A stretch of DNA of 64,000 nucleotides from Dendrolimus kikuchii (taxonomy: Eukaryota > Arthropoda > Insecta > Lepidoptera > Lasiocampidae). A program made the translations under genes and the position numbers. Every line of letters begins with the position of its first letter. The stretch's first letter is position 1. Under the pieces are notes generated by a model. The model searched no databases. It worked only from the letters and a program-made list of their open reading frames with translations, and was not told where the DNA came from. This document shows, piece by piece, positions 1 to 9,690 of the stretch. The DNA is taken from NCBI GenBank assembly GCA_019925095.2, contig CM034403.1, positions 186,001 through 250,000 of the forward strand, in the 5' to 3' direction.

Positions 1-334
1 AAAAAGAATATGCCAAATTAGACTTATTTTCGTAAGTGAATACAAATCTTAAGGATCTGACGCATTCGCATTTCGCATCTCAAGTTTATATGTAAATGTA
101 AATCTTCAAAGAAACAGTCCCGGGGAGAGTGGAGAGTACAAAGCGCCCGAAGAAGCCTTTGTTATTTCTTTGCTGCAAAGTTTTATTAAGGTCCACGGGA
201 TAAGATCTCACGGAAAGTGTAATAATCACACGTTGTATAATATACTTCTGTATTTATTTAAAATTAGGATCCCTCCCCTTCCTTATGATGACACCGAGAA
301 TTTACTAAACTGACTACACTAGTATAAGTTTACC
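1..334. other. Non-coding stretch, no feature recognised
   Basis: AT-rich DNA with no credible open frame or repeat that I can match elsewhere in the window. It leads into a SINE-like copy at 335. Confidence 0.4.
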
Positions 335-628
335 CGTGCAGGAACGGAAAAAGAATACAATTTCCTGCGTTGCAGCGGCCTGTCGTAAGAGGCGACAAAA
401 CAGCCCACAGACAGGTGGTAGGACATTTGCCCGACTGGATGGCTACCACCCCTGGTCGAAGAATGTCGCCATAACAACCTTGAGTTGTGTTCCGGCATTA
501 GTGACCAGGTTCCAGTATCTCTTAAGAGAGCAGCAGCGCATTTGTAGCCCCTTTGGTGTTGCAAATGTCCATAGACGATGGTAACCGCTTTCCATCAAGT
601 GGGCCATCTGCCTGTCTCCTGAAGTCCT
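335..628 (+). mobile_element. SINE-like family A, near full length
   Basis: This is one of about fifteen copies of a ~300-bp repeat. It starts with a small hairpin (GCAGGAA paired with TTCCTGC about 25 bases on), and full copies end in an A-rich AATAAAA tail; strand is given with the tail on the right. This copy has lost its tail and abuts a solo LTR piece at 629. The family has no coding capacity of its own and I saw no clear tRNA A/B boxes. SINE or other non-autonomous element is inferred from the A tail and uniform length. Confidence 0.75.
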
Positions 629-997
629 GGATAACTGGACGCAACCAGTACAAACTGCATAATTCAATAACACGCTCAAAGTCCGTCATTATATCGCTTA
701 TCGAATGTACGTCTTGCTCGTATCGTAATCCTCGCTTGACTGCCTCGCTTCTCCGTTCGGGAATTCCTTTTATTATGTACAAATACAATATGCCTCGACG
801 CAAAACAATAACTTCCAAGAATTAGTGCGACACACCTGCCTAATGACTGCCATAAAACAAGTACATTAACAATAGAATGTTTTTCTTATTTACAATTTTT
901 AAACACGAAGTAAACAAAAGAAGTCCAAATGCGAGAAAGGTAATAAACCAGGTTTATGGCAGGCAGATGTGCAATCACTTTTTGTCGGCATGTAACA
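629..997 (-). mobile_element. Truncated solo LTR, Ty3-like family, subfamily 1
   Basis: Reading the minus strand, the sequence starts TGTTACATGCCGACAAAA and runs through the same blocks as the complete copies at 16844 and 18575. The far end (lost at 629) is replaced by the SINE-like element. The base after the LTR on the plus strand begins ATAT, the same flank seen at most copies. No gag or pol lies beside it. Confidence 0.75.
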
Positions 998-1423
998 ATA
1001 TTGCAATAGCGAAGTAGAACATTAAGTTCGTGTATATCCTATTCTGATACGATTTGACTGACAGCTAGTATATGTCTGACTGCATATATCTTGACATAAT
1101 TACATATGTCAAGATATATACCATATTTACGTGTACGTATACATGTGTGCCATGTTGTTAAGCAATTAAATAAATTGATTGGTTGATTGATTTAGTAATC
1201 ATTTTGATATTGTTATTTTATGCCCGATTCCTATATTTTATTGACCGTTCATTTGCCATAGTAGTGATTGCAATTTGACATAAGCTCCATACAAGTAATA
1301 TCAAAATCGACCGATAGTAAGTCATGTGAATGATTAGTAACATAGAGAAAACGGCCATTATCAATTGAATATTAAGTAATTAGGTTTTCATAATATTTTC
1401 TTAAGTTTTCGCGACTTGTATAC
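998..1423. other. AT-rich non-coding stretch with a perfect hairpin
   Basis: No gene seen. It contains perfect 15-base inverted arms at 1084-1098 and 1105-1119 with a 6-base loop. The remainder is AT-rich sequence I cannot assign. Confidence 0.5.
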
Positions 1424-1522
1424 ATAATAAAACTACGTTTTAACGGTTTTAAGCGCGGTAATTTTATTTGATTTTGGTTTTTCCGACGTTTCGGCCACTT
1501 TTCAGTGGCCGTGATCACGGAA
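1424..1522. repeat. PLE terminal repeat, left arm (inverted copy)
   Basis: This is the reverse complement of 3234-3335 with only a few mismatches. On the minus strand it carries CACTGA, a hairpin and then CGAAACGTC. That order resembles the 3' half of the hammerhead ribozyme core found in PLE pseudo-LTRs. The core position usually G in CTGANGA is A here, so self-cleavage is doubtful. Confidence 0.8.
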
Positions 1523-1599
1523 GACAAAGATGTCAAGTGTCAACGAGTATTGTTAAAGTTTTATTTAGCCTACCGCCAACTTATTAATTTTAATTATTT

Positions 1600-1740
1600 A
1601 ATTTTTAATTTTGTTTATGGTTATTATTTAATCTATGGGAGCCTAATCTAATTTACTACCGCTTCGCAACATGTTATGGCTTGAAGAGAAGAAGCGGCGC
1701 AAGAAACTCTTCAGCAAACATGCCTAGCTCTAATAATTTT
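1600..1740. repeat. Dispersed GCTTCGCAACATGTTAT... motif inside PLE 3' region
   Basis: The block around 1660-1720 (CCGCTTCGCAACATGTTAT, then GAAGAAGCGGCGC) recurs in reverse orientation at about 5655-5700 and 49578-49620. It is probably the 3' end of a common LINE family. The 5655 copy runs on into a TTTGAATTTGAA tail, which supports this. Confidence 0.5.
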
Positions 1741-1781
1741 ATATAATATTAAAATGGGTGGAAGGAAAATAAAAGTAATTA

Positions 1782-2825
1782 TCAGTCAAGTTGGTTTGTG
1801 TTCCGTTGTACGCAGAAAGAGCTCACAGTGTCTTGAGGTCTGGCAGCTGGTTTTTGCTGGGTTTGGGTCTTAATAGTTTTGATAATTGGATCCCAAACAG
1901 GTGGTACTTGCCAACCATCTTCTCTATTGAAATTTGGGTGTTTTTTGATTTCAATAGCCTCACGCATCATTCTAGGTATGAAACGATTCTCTTTCGCGAG
2001 GATTTGTGGGTTATCGAATCTGATGTAGTGGTTGGGTTTATCCAGCGTGTGTTCGCTGATCGCAGACTTCGTAGACCTTGTGTGTTTCATGTCAGCCATG
2101 TGTTCTTTTACTCGTGTTTTTATGCTCCTTTTTGTTTGCCCAATGTATGACAATCCACACTCACAATCAAGCTTGTAAACTCCTGCATCCTGGAGTGGGA
2201 TATTGCATTTCACAGGTCTCAGAAATTGGTTGATCTTTTTCTGCGGCTTGAAATATGTTTTGATTGAAGCTCGCCTGAGGATGTGACCAATTCTGTCTGT
2301 GACCCCCTTGATGTAGGGTAGGGTAGCAGGGCACCGCTCAACTGAAGGTGGTTTGGGGCCTTTGTGACGTTGGTGTGGAGTCTTCAGCTGATTGCGTTGT
2401 AGAACTCGCTTGACATGCTGAAGCTCTCCAGCTATGTGGTTCTCGTCACAAATTTTCTGTGCTCTCTGAAACAAAGATTTGCCCACGGTAGCTAACTGAC
2501 TAGGATGGTGGTGAGACGAACCATTAAGGTATTTATCTGTATGGGTAGGTTTCCTATACACCGTATGACCAAGAGTATTGTCAGGGTTCCTTAGGATGAG
2601 CACATCCAGAAAAGCTAATTTATTATTTGCCTCTAGCTCCATAGTAAATTTAATATTACTGCTAATGGAATTGAGATGATCTAGAAATGCAGAGACTTTA
2701 TCGTTTGGGAGGACGGCAAAAGTAACGTCTACGTACCTTTTATACATCTTCGGCTTAGCCGGAGCGGTATCCAGTGCCTTCTGCTCGAAGTCTTCAATAA
2801 AAATGTCAGCCACGACAGGAGACAC
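1782..2825 (-). pseudogene. PLE reverse transcriptase C-terminal half plus GIY-YIG endonuclease
   Basis: This 347-residue frame continues the RT begun in the ORF at 2806-3285. It starts inside the motif that normally reads GSPLSPVVA. The RT catalytic motif, normally YVDD, reads YVDV at residues 31-34, so one of the two metal-binding aspartates is lost. The C-terminal third has a GIY-YIG nuclease: GVY at 215-217, YIG at 227-229, then a conserved arginine and histidine about ten residues on. In PLEs this nuclease cuts the target for priming. The lost Asp and the frame break upstream mean this copy cannot make a working RT. Confidence 0.9.
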
Positions 2826-3285
2826 CGTAGAAAATGGCTACACCGTTGATCTGGACGTAGAAGCCGTAGTCCCACACGAAATAGCCTGATGTGAGGCAAT
2901 GTTTTAGTAGATCTGCATATTCCTCAGGCATGTTATTATCTATTAGCTTCCTTTTGACAATCTCAATGCAGTCTTCCACTGGTAAACTGGTAAATAAGGA
3001 CTGGACATCAAAACTGACTAGTACTTCATCCTCAGCCAATGTCAAATTTTCAATTGCGCTGATGAAGTCGAAGGAATCCTTGACATGGTAGGGTGTGTTG
3101 CCGCGGAGATTGTTGAGTGTCTTCGCGAGATGTTGTGCTAGTCTGTATGTTGGTGAGTCAAGCTGGCTAACTATAGGGCGCAAGGGGATGTTGTTTTTGT
3201 GTAGTTTAGGTAACCCATACAGTACAGTTCTTCCGTGATCACGGCCACTGAAAAGTGGCCGAAACGTCGGAAAAACCAAAATCAA
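2806..3285 (-). pseudogene. PLE reverse transcriptase N-terminal half (frameshifted fragment)
   Basis: The frame carries the PLE RT fingers and palm: a YGLPKLHK motif, a PLRPIVS motif, and an SFDVQSLFTSLP block holding the first catalytic Asp. It stops after a garbled NGVA motif, where the next frame (1782-2825) takes over. The frames overlap by about 20 bases, so a small indel near 2820-2840 split one gene in two. The first residues, before the YGLPKLHK block, come from the inverted terminal repeat and are not authentic coding sequence. Confidence 0.88.
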
Positions 3286-3335
3286 ATAAAATTACCGCAC
3301 TTAAAACCGTTAAAACGTAGTTTTATTATAATTAG
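3234..3335. repeat. PLE terminal repeat, right arm (inverted copy)
   Basis: It mirrors 1424-1522 and joins directly to the truncated RT. It contains the same hairpin and the same CGAAACGTC motif, here on the plus strand. Confidence 0.8.
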
Positions 3336-3578
3336 GTTTATACAAGAATCGCTGTGATCGCATAACTTAAACGTAACTTATTGTTGAAAATATAAAGCTT
3401 AAGTTATAACATTCGTCAATGCCAGCGCGGCGTACATCAAACTAACAACTCCCCGTGCCAATGCTGACACCTCTATCGGATTCTTAAATCTTTATTTATT
3501 GAAAAAGTTTTTAAGTTAGCGCTCTAGATTTCTTATACTGTATAGCATAAATGTTCTTAACTCCCTAGTATAAATGTT

Positions 3579-3765
3579 CTTTTTTTTATTGCAGGAGATC
3601 AGTAGACAGGCAGAGAGCCCACTTGATGGAAAGCGGTTACCATCGCCTATGGACATTTGCAACACCTAAGATGCTACAAATGCGCTGCTGCTCTCTTAAG
3701 GGAAACTGGAACCTGGTCACTAATGCCGGAACACAACTCAAGGTTGTTATGGCGACATACTTTAC
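3579..3765 (-). mobile_element. SINE-like family A, truncated, inside the minisatellite
   Basis: It begins with a T tract then ATTGCAGGAGATCAG, the reverse complement of the family tail. It ends abruptly after the GGCGACATACTTTA block, so about 110 bases of the family head are missing. Minisatellite units flank both sides. Confidence 0.85.
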
Positions 3766-4035
3766 TGTTCTTAACTCCCTAGCATAAATGTTCTTAACTC
3801 CCTAGCATAAATGTTCTTAACTCCCTAGCATAAATGTTCTTAACTCCCTAGCATAAATGTTCTTAACTCCCTAGCATAAATGTTCTTAACTCCCTAGCAT
3901 AAATGTTCTTAACACCCTAGCATAAATGTTCTTAACTCCCTAGCATAAATGTTCTTAACTCCCTAGCATAAATATTCTTAACACCCTAGCATAAATGTTC
4001 TTAACACCCTAGCATAAATGTTCTTAACTCCCTTA

Positions 4036-4367
4036 TTTTTTTTGATGACGCAGGGGGAATGTCTTTTCTTATGACACCGTCCTCGGGCCTGGGGGGAAGG
4101 CTCACCGAGGGACATGTGGGGCTCTTGATCGGCCGTATGCCCCCATGGCCTCCATGCGGAGGACAGGGGTATGGTCGGCCGTCAAACTACCCACTAAACC
4201 TAACCTGCGCCCCTAGCTCACATGCTTTTACGGGGTGCCACAGGAACTAGATCAATAGGTACTGCATCTGTGACGCCCCAACGCTTGTCAACGGACCCAG
4301 GGTGACCTGCGCGGAAAGACACTCTCTTCAACAACAGGGGGGGGGGGGGAGTCCACGGGATCCCAAC
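4036..4367 (-). mobile_element. GC-rich insertion in the minisatellite, possible R1-type 3' UTR
   Basis: The block is much more GC-rich than its surroundings. On the minus strand it ends in an A-rich run (plus-strand TTATTTTTTTTG at 4035), as expected for a LINE 3' end. It includes a G13 run at about 4338-4350. Composition and layout resemble the R1-clade tails at 14645 and 38880, but no protein remnant is visible, so the clade is a guess. Confidence 0.4.
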
Positions 4368-4489
4368 TGTTCTTAACTCCCTAGCATAAATGTTCTTAAC
4401 TACCTAGCATAAATGTTCTTAACTCCCTAGCATAAATGTTCTTAACTCCCTAGCATAAATGTTCTTAACTTCCTAGCATATGAAGTTCT

Positions 4490-4908
4490 TTTTTAATGTA
4501 TTGATTCGCTTTTAACCATTAACGATATTGCACCTGGTATCAGGAGGAAATGCAGTCTAAGATGGAGCACATTTATCTAGAGAAGACATCTTAATTGTAA
4601 GTTCAGGAAAAACAGACGACGTTAAAGAGTTCCACTCCTAACCAGTACGTATAATAAAAGTGGGAAGCGTAGCACTTCCTCCGCTTGGTTCTTATTTCCA
4701 CGATATATCGGTGGCGTGAGCTCATACGTCTACTTGGCCTGTGGTAAAATGGCGAGGGAGGAATGAATTGCTATAGAATACCGACAAACAAGCGACTCTG
4801 CGACGATGATCTAGACTCGAAGCCTCCTATCAAACACTTGGTTTTCGCCTCTCAGTTTCATAAGTATTTTCTCAGTGAGGTGAAGTATTGCCTCACCTTT
4901 GATAGTAT
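4490..4908. other. Non-coding stretch, nothing recognised
   Basis: No recognisable protein, RNA or repeat. One open frame from 4763 runs into the RTE fragment and is not convincing. Confidence 0.4.
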
Positions 4909-5245
4909 ATACATACATACATACATAACTTCACGCCAGTTCCCTTGCGGGGTAGGCACGAACAACAGAGCGCCATTCAGGCTTATTCTTACACACCTCA
5001 CTTGCTTCTTTGACATTCATAGCTCTTGTCATGCACGCTCGTCTGTTCTTAAGGCTCCTTACATCACCTTCTGCTAGCACACGATCAATTTGATCATGGA
5101 AGGTGTGTCGTGGCCTTCCACGACTTCTGCATCCATCCACTTTTGCATTGTATATCTGTTTAGTCATTCTTTCATCATGCATTCTTTCCACATGCCCGAA
5201 CCACCGGAGCATTCCTTTCTTTACCTTCACCCCGACTGTCTTTCT
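4909..5245 (-). mobile_element. RTE-clade LINE 3' end with ATAC-repeat tail
   Basis: The minus-strand frame 4931-5230 (99 aa) carries the typical C-terminus after an RT domain: LRWFGHVERM, then RGRPRHTF, then VVRAYPARELA and a stop. It is followed by a TGTA/ATAC simple-repeat tail, as in RTE elements. This is one of the longest of about fourteen 5'-truncated copies here. The endonuclease and RT domains are absent. Confidence 0.85.
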
Positions 5246-5640
5246 CTTTGATGGTATTAGTATTTATCTGTGTTTAAATTACTAGGCTCAAGTCTCTCAT
5301 CCGGTAGTTTAATATAAACTTGGAAAGGTATGGATACTCGCTAAGCTGAAAGCGGGGCCGTTTTTTAGGTAGTAGTTATCGAACGTGGAAAATAACCATT
5401 GGAAGATGTTTGGCCCGTCAGATTTCTCTGGCTCATTGGAAAATGTTTTAAAATATTATACTTGATAATATAAAAAAAAAATTCAGCCTTCCTAAAATGA
5501 CGTAAGTTCCCATTTCTTTTTTAAAGTGTCTGTCAAAAGTTTGGCCCACGGGAAGTGTCTGGCAACTGTATATCTTGGTTTATAACAACATCATATATGA
5601 CATATGTAAAAACTAGCCTTGCTACTTTGACATAAGTTAG
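5246..5640. other. AT-rich non-coding stretch, nothing recognised
   Basis: No gene or repeat could be matched with confidence. Confidence 0.4.
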
Positions 5641-5815
5641 TATGGTTCTTTTCTGGCCGCTTCTTCTCCTTTACCGCATCAACACGTTGCGAAGCGGTGT
5701 ACATAGAATAGGAAGTAAAAATTAAATTTTAACTTATATAATATGTATGACCTTCAAAAAGTGTTCTCCAGTGGAACTTATTTTGAATAAAAACTTTTGA
5801 ATTTGAATTTAATAG
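5641..5815 (+). mobile_element. LINE 3' end with TTTGAATTTGAATTT tail
   Basis: It starts near CCGCTTCTTCTCC and ACACGTTGCGAAGCGG, shared with 1660 and 49580. It ends GAATAAAAACTTTTGAATT plus a short TTTGAA repeat, a LINE 3' terminus common in lepidopteran genomes. Clade is not certain (CR1/L2-type is my guess). Confidence 0.6.
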
Positions 5816-6145
5816 AAACACCGAACATAGCTCACTCCATAGCTGACTTAGCAACTTGGAATTTGTGGAGCGATCCTGCCGTCAGTGTCCACGTCTCGGC
5901 AGGATGTAGTAGGTACTACACATAGATAACAAGATTTAAAAGTTCCACTTTGTGACAATATAAGTTCTCAGTTCCAGTACAGTTTAAGTTGGGGTCTCGA
6001 ACTTCTCAGATCTGATTACGTGTCACCAGGAGTGCATAAAACTTAGTCATTGTTCACTAAGTGGAAGTATTCAAGAAGTTTCGCTGCTACCAAGTTGAGC
6101 TTCAATTATCAGGTATTTTTAATTTTGTAAAATTGAGTATTTTCT
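5816..6145. other. Non-coding stretch, nothing recognised
   Basis: Unassigned sequence between a LINE tail and an RTE tail. No convincing gene. Confidence 0.4.
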
Positions 6146-6286
6146 TACATACATACATACATAACTTCACGCCAGTTCCCTTGCGGGGTAGGCACGAACA
6201 ACGAGCGCCATTTAGACCCATTCTTACACACCTCACTTGCTTCTTTGACATTCATAACTCTTGTCATGCACGCTCGTCTGTTCCGA
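6146..6286 (-). mobile_element. RTE 3' end fragment
   Basis: It begins with CATACATACATACATAAC and continues through the VVRAYPARELA and EASEVC coding blocks on the minus strand, then stops. It is a shorter version of the fragment at 4909. Confidence 0.85.
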
Positions 6287-6447
6287 GTATTTTCTTCGGA
6301 GTAATAAATGCCTATTAAAATTATTGGAACCCATTATGATAGTAACGAGCCAAAATTGTTTATAATTAATGGGTTTTTTTCTCCTCTATCATAATAAAAT
6401 CCTTAGTTTGTTGGTCCATACTTTAAATGTATAAAATAAAAAAAAAT

Positions 6448-7130
6448 CGTTTAAAAAAACCGACTTCAAAAACTAAAACAACTAAACAGTATAAAATAAC
6501 TTATTTATAAAGCTACTATTATTAATATATATTATCTATATATTGTCAAAGAAGCAAGTGAGGTGTGTAAGAATGGGCCTAAATGGCGCTCTGTTGTTCG
6601 TGCCTACCCCGCAAGGGAACTGGCGTGAAGTTATGTATGTATGTATGTATATATTATCTAAAACATCTTAAAGTAGGTGCTTAGTAATTTTCTAAAAAAT
6701 ATAGTAATTTTTATGTTTTACTTTGCACCGACTTCAAGATGTTTTAGATAATATGTATTAATAATAATAGCTTTAGAAATAAGTTATTTTATACCTTTTA
6801 GTTTTTGAAGTCGGTTTTTTTAAACAAAGTTTTTTTTTTATTTGTTACTTTTTAGTGTCTAGCTATGTATGGGTAAGACCTACGAACGGTGCCGCGCTCC
6901 TTAAAAAATATAGGTCCCAAGAAACGGGAACAAAAAAATGTTCGTAAAATGAAAACTACTAGGCCAAACTATGTCAAATTTTTAGAGGACTAAATGGCAG
7001 CTATTCTGCGTCGAACAAAAAAAGAATCACGTAAATCGGATCATAAATCTCGGAGTAATCGGTGAACATACATAAAAAAAAGATCCCGACGAATTGAGAG
7101 CCTCCTCCTTTTTTTGAAGTCGGTTAAAAT
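6448..7130. mobile_element. ACCGACTTCAAAAA inverted-repeat family, composite copy with RTE insertion
   Basis: The arms at about 6450-6540 and 6737-6827 are near-perfect inverted copies. A third TTTTTGAAGTCGGT end lies at about 7112-7127. An RTE tail occupies 6543-6652 in the gap between the arms. The family recurs at 10985-11440, 23505 and 52030-52140. Non-autonomous DNA-type element or Helitron-like are both possible; no transposase is visible. Confidence 0.65.
6543..6652 (+). mobile_element. RTE 3' end fragment nested in an inverted repeat
   Basis: It runs from the EASEVC block through VVRAYPARELA and ends in a TGTA repeat. It sits at the symmetry centre of the surrounding inverted repeat. 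Confidence 0.85.
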
Positions 7131-7257
7131 TGAGGTTGTTTAGACATTTTGTTATACTTTTTACGGCGTTAGAAATAAATCGATTAAAACTAAATGTGAT
7201 TTTTTTTTCTTAACTACGGACTAATTTAAAATTAAAAGAAAATGACTAATTAACGCT

Positions 7258-7390
7258 TCAGGTGATCAGAAGGCTGGTGCTTACCTCGGGCAACGGATCA
7301 GTATGGCGATCCAGCGAGGAAACGTAGCCAGCCTTCTGGGCACCTTACCCATAGAAGACGGTGATCTGGGCTCAGTATTCTACTTATAGT
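7258..7390 (+). pseudogene. LINE C-terminus fragment (IAIQRGN motif family)
   Basis: In one frame the sequence reads [13 protein letters not shown], then AIQRGN, then SLLGTLP, and stops after SVFYL. The same C-terminus is seen at 22781-22987 and, in reverse, at 53398-53900. It belongs to an invertebrate retroelement family in which the RT is followed by a zinc-binding and nuclease-like region. Only the last ~40 residues survive here. Confidence 0.7.
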
Positions 7391-7414
7391 GTTGAGGGAC
7401 TATGGGTAGAATTT

Positions 7415-7656
7415 GCCAGGTGGCAGGGCATTTGCCCGACTGGATGGCTACCACCCCTGGTCTAAAGTATGTCGCCATAACAACCTTGAGTTGTGTTCCG
7501 GCATTAGTGATCAGGTTCCAGTCTCCCTTAAGAGAGCAGCAGCGCATTTGTAGCACCTTTGGTGTTGCAAATGTCCATAGGCGATGGTAACCGCTTTCCA
7601 CCAAGTGGGCCGTCTGCCTGTCTGCTGAACTCTTGCAATAAAAATAAATAAAAAAA
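7415..7656 (+). mobile_element. SINE-like family A copy
   Basis: The copy is truncated at its head, starting at GCCAGGTGG, and keeps a tail CAATAAAAATAAATAAAAA. It abuts an LTR fragment at about the same internal LTR position as the copy at 335-628. Confidence 0.85.
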
Positions 7657-8073
7657 CCGAACAAAACAAATCCAAACGTAATGCAGAAGGTTGTAATTCA
7701 ATAAAACGCGCAAAGTCCGTCACTAATAGATATTCCCGATATGTACACACGTCTCGCGTTGATCGTGGTTCTTGCTCGACTGCTGCCTCCCTCAATCGGT
7801 CCATTGTTTTATACTGCACAAATGCAATATGTCCGTCCGGCAACGTGACCGAATTTCCTAGAATCAGCTTGTACTTTAAAATCCGTAACACCTGGCTAAT
7901 GATTACAATACAAGAATAGGCCGTATGCCAATAAATAAGTAAACAAAAGAAGACGATCATAAAAGAATTACAATAGTTTCAATGTTATTAGTTCAAATGC
8001 CAACGGGTAATAAATGTGTTTTGTTTCAGATATGCAGGTGGGTTTTGTTTTTGTCGGGACCTGAGTTGTAACA
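7657..8073 (-). mobile_element. Truncated solo LTR, Ty3-like family, subfamily 2
   Basis: It reads from the ACCGAAC block to GAGTTGTAACA and is followed by ATAT. The TGTTACGAG end expected on the left is missing and replaced by the SINE-like element. On the minus strand the order is U3, a TATA-type box near 7820 (TATAAAA in reverse), then the U5 side. Confidence 0.8.
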
Positions 8074-8077
8074 ATAT

Positions 8078-8322
8078 AAAGCTGAAGAGTTTGTTTGTTT
8101 GTTTGCTTGAACGCGCTAATCTCAGGAACTACTGATCTAATTTCAAAAATTATTTCAGTGTTAGATAGCCCGTTTATCTAGGAAGGCTATATGCTATATA
8201 TCATCACGCTAAGACTAATAGGAGCGGAGCACCAATGAAGAATGTTTCAAAATGGGGTGGTATTTTTAACTTCCTTTTTTTTTAAACTATTACACGTGGA
8301 CGAAGTCGCGGGCAGAAGCTAG
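8078..8322 (-). mobile_element. Dispersed family C (CCCGCGACTTCGTCCGCG end)
   Basis: It ends in GGACGAAGTCGCGGGCAGA followed by AGCTAGTA; the other end is AAGCTGAAGAGTTTGTTTG. The ~200-bp family recurs at 26203, 26512, 40832, 59330-60030 and 60432. It has no coding capacity. Class is unknown; Helitron- or SINE-type non-autonomous element are candidates. Confidence 0.7.
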
Positions 8323-9690
8323 TAAAATATAAAAGTATAAAAACTGAAAATACACTATAAGTAATAAATAGACATAAAGCATGTATTAGCAAATAGCAAA
8401 GAAAGACAAAATTACGAAAGAAAGAAAAGATTATTACTAGTATTATATATAATTCGGCACATTCACTATAATGTCAGATATAGTACGAACAAAAGATAAA
8501 TGCGTGTCCGAAGTTCGTACACGTCGTTGCGCGGAACACAGTTTTACAGTTCACGAGGTATGTAGTGCGGAAATGAAACGTAAAAGTGTTGCGCTCTCAC
8601 TTAGACTCTACCCAAACTCGCATGCCATCTCTTCCGCATCACACAACCAACTGGAGCTGCGCAAATTCACGCGGCTAACTTCAGTCGAAACGCATTTAAA
8701 TTTTACACGTACTGTAATTGTCACACCTACTACATTCTAGCAAGTTTACATTTTTACAAGGTTTAATTGTTACCGTTAACTGAGTTCATAGGGTCAACTG
8801 GCCTCACAATAATGTTAAGATAGTTAATTAATCTATTTATACTTAAAAACTATGACGGAACAAACGTGACATATAATAGAACGTTGTGCGAGTACATTTT
8901 GGCAGAAGCACTCAGACCACGACCCCGTATAGGTGTTAAGCCTACAAAGTGACAATAAAAGCCACCCACTCGACCGACGAGCACAAAATGAATACTCCAA
9001 AAGAGATTACGACTTCCACGATGTCAACAAACTTTACCAATCTTTCATTATTAACTTATCGCTCAAAAAGTAATCAACCTTATTATGTTAGGATAAGGTT
9101 TGATTTTGGGAGTTTCTTGATCAGCAGTAATATGTGTCTTCCATTTTTCCCATATTTGCTTTCAGTCCGAGCGACAATTCGGCCGCCAATAAGTGCTATT
9201 GCCTCCCAACCCACTTATGAGAACTCAATACTGCGAATGTTGTTCTTTGTGGCATAAAGTCAAATCGTTTTGGAAATTTCAAAACCTAGGCCGTCTGCAC
9301 ATTGGTACCATTTTTGGTGATGCAAGCATCTATAGACAACTTTGACCCCTTTCGCCGGACACTACCTTCTCAATAAGTTTGTCGGATTTCGGTATTCTGT
9401 TAATTCCAATTGCGTTCCCGTGGCACGCAATTCTTTATAAGCATACATACATAAGCGAAAACTCGCGATAAATGTTTAAAATGTTTAGTACCAACTTCAA
9501 GATGTTGAAGAAAATATTATTTTATTGCTTTTTAGCTATTTTTGAAATTGGTTGTAGTTTTAGTTATTTTTTTCTGCTTTTTAGTTATGTAAATAATTGA
9601 ATAGCTTTAAAAATATATATAGAACATAATGTATTTGCCTATAATCTATATATTTCATATATCTATATATAATCAGTCTATTTTAATAAT
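8323..9690. other. Apparently single-copy non-coding stretch
   Basis: I cannot match most of this interval to other parts of the window. Two short open frames (8471-8740 and 8949-9257, plus strand) have no recognisable motif and are probably chance. It is one of the few candidate host-derived intervals here. Confidence 0.4.

Larger units (their letters stand above)
1424..3335 (-). mobile_element. Penelope-like element (PLE) with mirrored ends
   Basis: The unit holds a reverse transcriptase to GIY-YIG coding region on the minus strand. It is bounded by ~100-bp arms that are inverted copies of one another (about 1424-1522 and 3234-3335). Inverted or partial pseudo-LTR arrangements are typical of PLEs. 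Both arms contain a GGCCACT...AGTGGCC hairpin and a 12-base palindrome CCGTGATCACGG. The N-terminal part expected upstream of the RT is missing, cut off by the right arm, so the copy is 5'-truncated. Confidence 0.88.
3537..4480. repeat. 23-bp minisatellite interrupted by two insertions
   Basis: The unit is TGTTCTTAACTCCCTAGCATAAA. About two units precede the SINE-like insertion at 3579, about twelve run from 3766 to 4035, and about five resume after 4368. Units differ by single changes (CACCC for CTCCC, TACCT or TTCCT for TCCCT). The array was therefore one block into which two elements later landed. Confidence 0.92.

Noticed and set aside
1791..2150. 119-aa plus-strand ORF
   Set aside because: It is antisense to the PLE GIY-YIG domain, which has a clear family match.
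3766..4480. CRISPR-like regular repeats
   Set aside because: Units are head-to-tail with no spacers, and the context is an insect-type genome.
8471..9257. Two short ORFs as host exons
   Set aside because: No motif, no splice pattern I can defend, and lengths are within chance expectation.
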